From: Methylibium sp035476815 | Lineage (GTDB): Bacteria; Pseudomonadota; Gammaproteobacteria; Burkholderiales; Burkholderiaceae_C | Length of the DNA stretch: 64,000 bases | Assembly (NCBI GenBank): GCA_035476815.1 | Contig: DATILD010000034.1 | Location: 66,517-130,516, forward strand | Direction: 5' to 3' | Translations under genes and position numbers: made by a program | Part shown: in pieces, positions 63,451 through 64,000 of the stretch | Numbering within the stretch: the stretch's first letter is position 1 | Layout of the letters: the number at the start of each line of letters is the position of its first letter | Notes under the pieces: generated by a model | Told to the model about the DNA's origin: nothing | Databases searched by the model: none | Seen by the model: only the letters and a program-made list of their open reading frames with translations

Positions 63451-64000
63451 TTGAACCATCCCACCATCCCCATCGTGCTGGCCGCGCCGAATCGGCAACG
63501 CAAGCGCCAGGCGCCCAAGGGCCGGCGCGTCGATCCTGCTGCTCTGGCCGAGGTGCAGGCGTTGCTGGGCAACGGGACCTTGCGGCGCGATCGCCTGATC
63601 GAATACCTGCACCGCATCAATGATCGCCACGGACAACTCGGTTCGCCTCACCTGGCCGCTTTGGCGCAGGAGTTGAAGCTGGCGCAGACCGAGGTCTACG
63701 AGGTGGCAAGCTTCTATCACCACTTCGACATCGTGAAAGAGGGTCCCGACGGCCACGTGAGCGCCGCGCCTGCGCTCACCGTGCGCGTGTGCGATGGCCT
63801 GAGTTGCGAGATGGCCGGCGCGCAAGACCTGCTCGCCCGCCTGCCGGCCCTGCTCGGCACCGAGGTGCGCGTGATCCCGGCGCCCTGCGTGGGCCGCTGC
63901 GAACAGGCGCCGGTGGCGGTGGTGCACCACAACGCCGTGCCATCGGCCACACCCGATGCCGTGCAAGCCTTGGTGAGGGCCAAGGCCACCGCGCCAGTGA
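63451..64000 (+). CDS. NAD-linked formate dehydrogenase, fused gamma/beta subunit, N-terminal part (partial)
   Basis: 183 residues up to the window edge. No ATG is available; TTG at 63451 is chosen, with in-frame GTG at 63475 as alternative. After a basic lead (NRQRKRQAPKGRRVD) comes the NuoE/24-kDa fold: LIEYLHRINDRHGQLGSPHLAALAQELKLAQTEVYEVASFYHHFD, then the [2Fe-2S] cysteines C114, C119, C146 and C150 in CDGLSC and CVGRC. The gene continues past the edge. Fusion to the NuoF-like part is inferred from similar genes I recall (fused FdsG-FdsB). A HoxF-type hydrogenase subunit is the alternative. Confidence 0.75.
   Translation, partial: MNHPTIPIVLAAPNRQRKRQAPKGRRVDPAALAEVQALLGNGTLRRDRLIEYLHRINDRHGQLGSPHLAALAQELKLAQTEVYEVASFYHHFDIVKEGPDGHVSAAPALTVRVCDGLSCEMAGAQDLLARLPALLGTEVRVIPAPCVGRCEQAPVAVVHHNAVPSATPDAVQALVRAKATAPV

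Overview
The window is about 70 % G+C, densely packed and almost free of long intergenic gaps. Gene content (kynBUA, argF/argD with overlapping ends, panBC-scpA-DUF3460, DUF3579, an apbC-DUF3305-DUF3306-ferredoxin-TorD formate dehydrogenase maturation set, and the start of a fused NAD-formate dehydrogenase gamma/beta subunit) suggests a chromosomal segment of a betaproteobacterium of the order Burkholderiales, probably near the Rubrivivax/Methylibium/Leptothrix group. This placement is inferred from protein content only.

Layout. 1-11.5 kb, mostly minus strand: a partial M48 protease, argG, a secreted subtilisin, the tryptophan-to-anthranilate operon kynB-kynU-kynA, a coupled metallophosphoesterase and Ser/Thr kinase-USP pair, and argD-argF. 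11.7-14.2 kb: DUF3579, three tandem hairpins, rpsT and murJ. 14.2-21.3 kb, plus strand: SirB1, then a seven-gene chain (AI-2E transporter, hda, HAD phosphatase, pcnB, a folK-acetyltransferase fusion, DUF486, deoxynucleoside kinase), mostly with stop/start overlaps. 21.3-23.1 kb: a DUF47-pit phosphate uptake pair behind a candidate Pho box. 23.1-32.3 kb: GNAT, SRPBCC and beta-propeller proteins, a hybrid kinase/LuxR regulator pair, a lone ParA, a KefF/KefC-like pair split by three 87-bp repeats, and a diguanylate cyclase. 32.3-38.6 kb: a crotonase, an ECF42-type sigma factor operon with two DGPF and two VOC partners, and an oligopeptidase B. 38.7-45.6 kb: panC, panB, scpA and DUF3460 separated by hairpin repeats, a conserved unknown, a CYTH-CHAD protein and an APH/AAA fusion. 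45.7-52.2 kb: a Pat-type acetyltransferase, a SulP transporter and metG.

52.3-64 kb: apbC and the formate dehydrogenase maturation genes (plus strand) run to 57.3 kb. They are followed by a clearly lower-GC island (about 57.3-59.3 kb) with two unfamiliar genes, one a probable PD-(D/E)XK-fold protein, and an integron attC-like palindrome next to the second gene. A gene-free stretch follows (59.3-59.86 kb). Then come a Cache-domain sensor kinase and an NtrC-type regulator with an altered GAFTGA loop (GAFAGA), divergent from a fused NAD-formate dehydrogenase gamma/beta gene that is cut by the window end.

A theme of the window is short hairpin repeats placed between co-oriented genes inside operons. 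The least explained region is the low-GC island with the attC-like site.
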